Assembly: GCA_016219145.1 (NCBI GenBank)
Contig: JACRCG010000274.1
Location: 1-5,575 of the forward strand
Direction: 5' to 3'
Origin: Deltaproteobacteria bacterium
Lineage (GTDB): Bacteria > Desulfobacterota > Desulfuromonadia > Geobacterales > Pseudopelobacteraceae
Length of the DNA: 5,575 bases
Below the pieces are notes generated by a model. That model was not told the DNA's origin. It saw only the letters and a list, made by a program, of their open reading frames with translations, and made no database searches. The position numbers were made by a program, and so were the translations under genes. Of this stretch, positions 5,173 to 5,575 are shown piece by piece (within the stretch, counting starts at the first letter, position 1; each line of letters opens with the position of its first letter).

Positions 5173-5460
5173 ATGATTGACATCGGCAAACAGGTAGCAC
5201 ATTGGCGTAAGAGCGCTGAGGAGGATTGGCTTGTTGCGCAGGATTTGGTCTCTCAGGACAAGATCAGGCATGGTCTGTTCTTTGCCCATCTTGCCCTTGA
5301 AAAAACAATCAAGGCTCACTTCTGTAAAGCCACCGGGGAACTGGCCTCGAAACTTCACAACCTGGTGCGGTTGTCTCAAAAGGCCGGTTTGCAACTTTCG
5401 GAATCTCAGATTGATCTCCTTGCAGAGGTAAACGAATTTATTACCTCGGCAATTAAATAG
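5173..5460 (+). pseudogene. HEPN-domain protein, C-terminally truncated (probably by the adjacent IS630 element)
   Basis: A 95-residue open frame. Residues 1-89 match the HEPN fold of MNT-HEPN systems: HWRKSAEEDWLVAQDLV, then the hallmark second helix with HLALEKTIKAHF (residues 39-50), KLHNLVRLSQKAGL (60-73) and LLAEVNEF (82-89). Full-length relatives are usually about 120-140 residues and continue past the N-E-F position with a conserved Arg-Tyr-Pro region and a last long helix. Here the frame changes character and stops 6 codons later, only 35 bp before an IS630 transposase start. The ATG at 5173 has AGGGG (5163-5167) at good spacing. HEPN proteins of this kind are paired with nucleotidyltransferases as toxin-antitoxin or defence modules. 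The partner is not visible, and the loss of the last helix probably inactivates this copy. A naturally short variant cannot be excluded. Confidence 0.7.
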
Positions 5461-5575
5461 ATGCATTTAGTTCATGTTTGTGGTACAGTCTCTTCATGGA
5501 AAAGATCGATGCCAGAAAACATGACCAGAAGACCCAGTACGAGATTCGCAAGCAGGTTATCCGACTTCGCAAGAA
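5452..5575 (+). mobile_element. Left end of an IS630-family insertion sequence (partial)
   Basis: The element is recognised from the transposase start at 5496. IS630 elements insert at TA and duplicate it. TA dinucleotides at 5454-5455 and 5458-5459, just where HEPN similarity ends, are possible junctions. The exact boundary and terminal inverted repeat cannot be fixed because the right end is outside the window. Confidence 0.55.
5496..5575 (+). CDS. IS630-family transposase, N-terminal 26 codons (runs off right edge)
   Basis: The start reads MEKIDARKHDQKTQ, then YEIRKQVIRLRK. M-E-K-I-D-A-R followed by an E-I-R-(K/R)-Q-V-(I/V)-R-L segment is the usual opening of IS630-group transposases, where it leads into the N-terminal helix-turn-helix that binds the element's ends. 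The DDE catalytic domain would lie to the right of the window. No convincing ribosome site precedes the ATG, which is not unusual for transposases. Orientation is the same as the HEPN gene, consistent with insertion into its 3' part. Confidence 0.72.
   Translation, partial: MEKIDARKHDQKTQYEIRKQVIRLRK

Noticed and set aside
1..5575. CRISPR array, tRNA, rRNA, riboswitch or retron-type elements
   Set aside because: No regularly spaced repeats, no cloverleaf or conserved RNA motifs, and no reverse transcriptase or other associated protein were seen on either strand.

Overview
The window looks like chromosome of a Gram-negative bacterium of moderately high GC, most plausibly a deltaproteobacterium of the Geobacter/Desulfuromonadales type. 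That placement is an inference from the kinds of protein and the codon usage; no taxonomic marker gene is present.

Left part (1-968, minus strand): the first 156 codons of an integral-membrane protein that looks like the sensor half of a histidine kinase or diguanylate cyclase run off the left edge. A small YqaA/DedA-type membrane protein lies 50 bp upstream of it on the same strand, so the two are probably co-transcribed.

Middle (969-3973): a compact 120-bp divergent control region carries a candidate promoter on each strand. Rightward of it are a WYL-domain transcription regulator, a COG1565 (NDUFAF7/MidA-like) SAM-dependent methyltransferase and a HAD-superfamily phosphatase. The gaps are 37 nt and 1 nt, so these look like one operon. 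A possible Rho-independent terminator follows at about 4045-4083.

Right part (3974-5575): the DNA becomes AT-richer and accessory in character. A 410-bp gene-free stretch holds small repeats and a possible REP-type scar. It is followed by a type II toxin-antitoxin pair in toxin-first (higBA-like) order: a RelE-family toxin overlapping an XRE antitoxin by 32 bp. A 13-bp palindrome sits over the -10 box of the pair's promoter, and the predicted transcript would be almost leaderless. Next comes a HEPN-domain gene whose C-terminus is missing. Immediately after it starts an IS630-family transposase, so the HEPN gene was probably truncated by that insertion. Any nucleotidyltransferase (MNT) partner would lie beyond the window.

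I found no clearly new system. The points most worth checking are the palindrome-controlled, nearly leaderless toxin-antitoxin start, the IS630-disrupted HEPN gene, and the face-to-face promoters at the WYL regulator.
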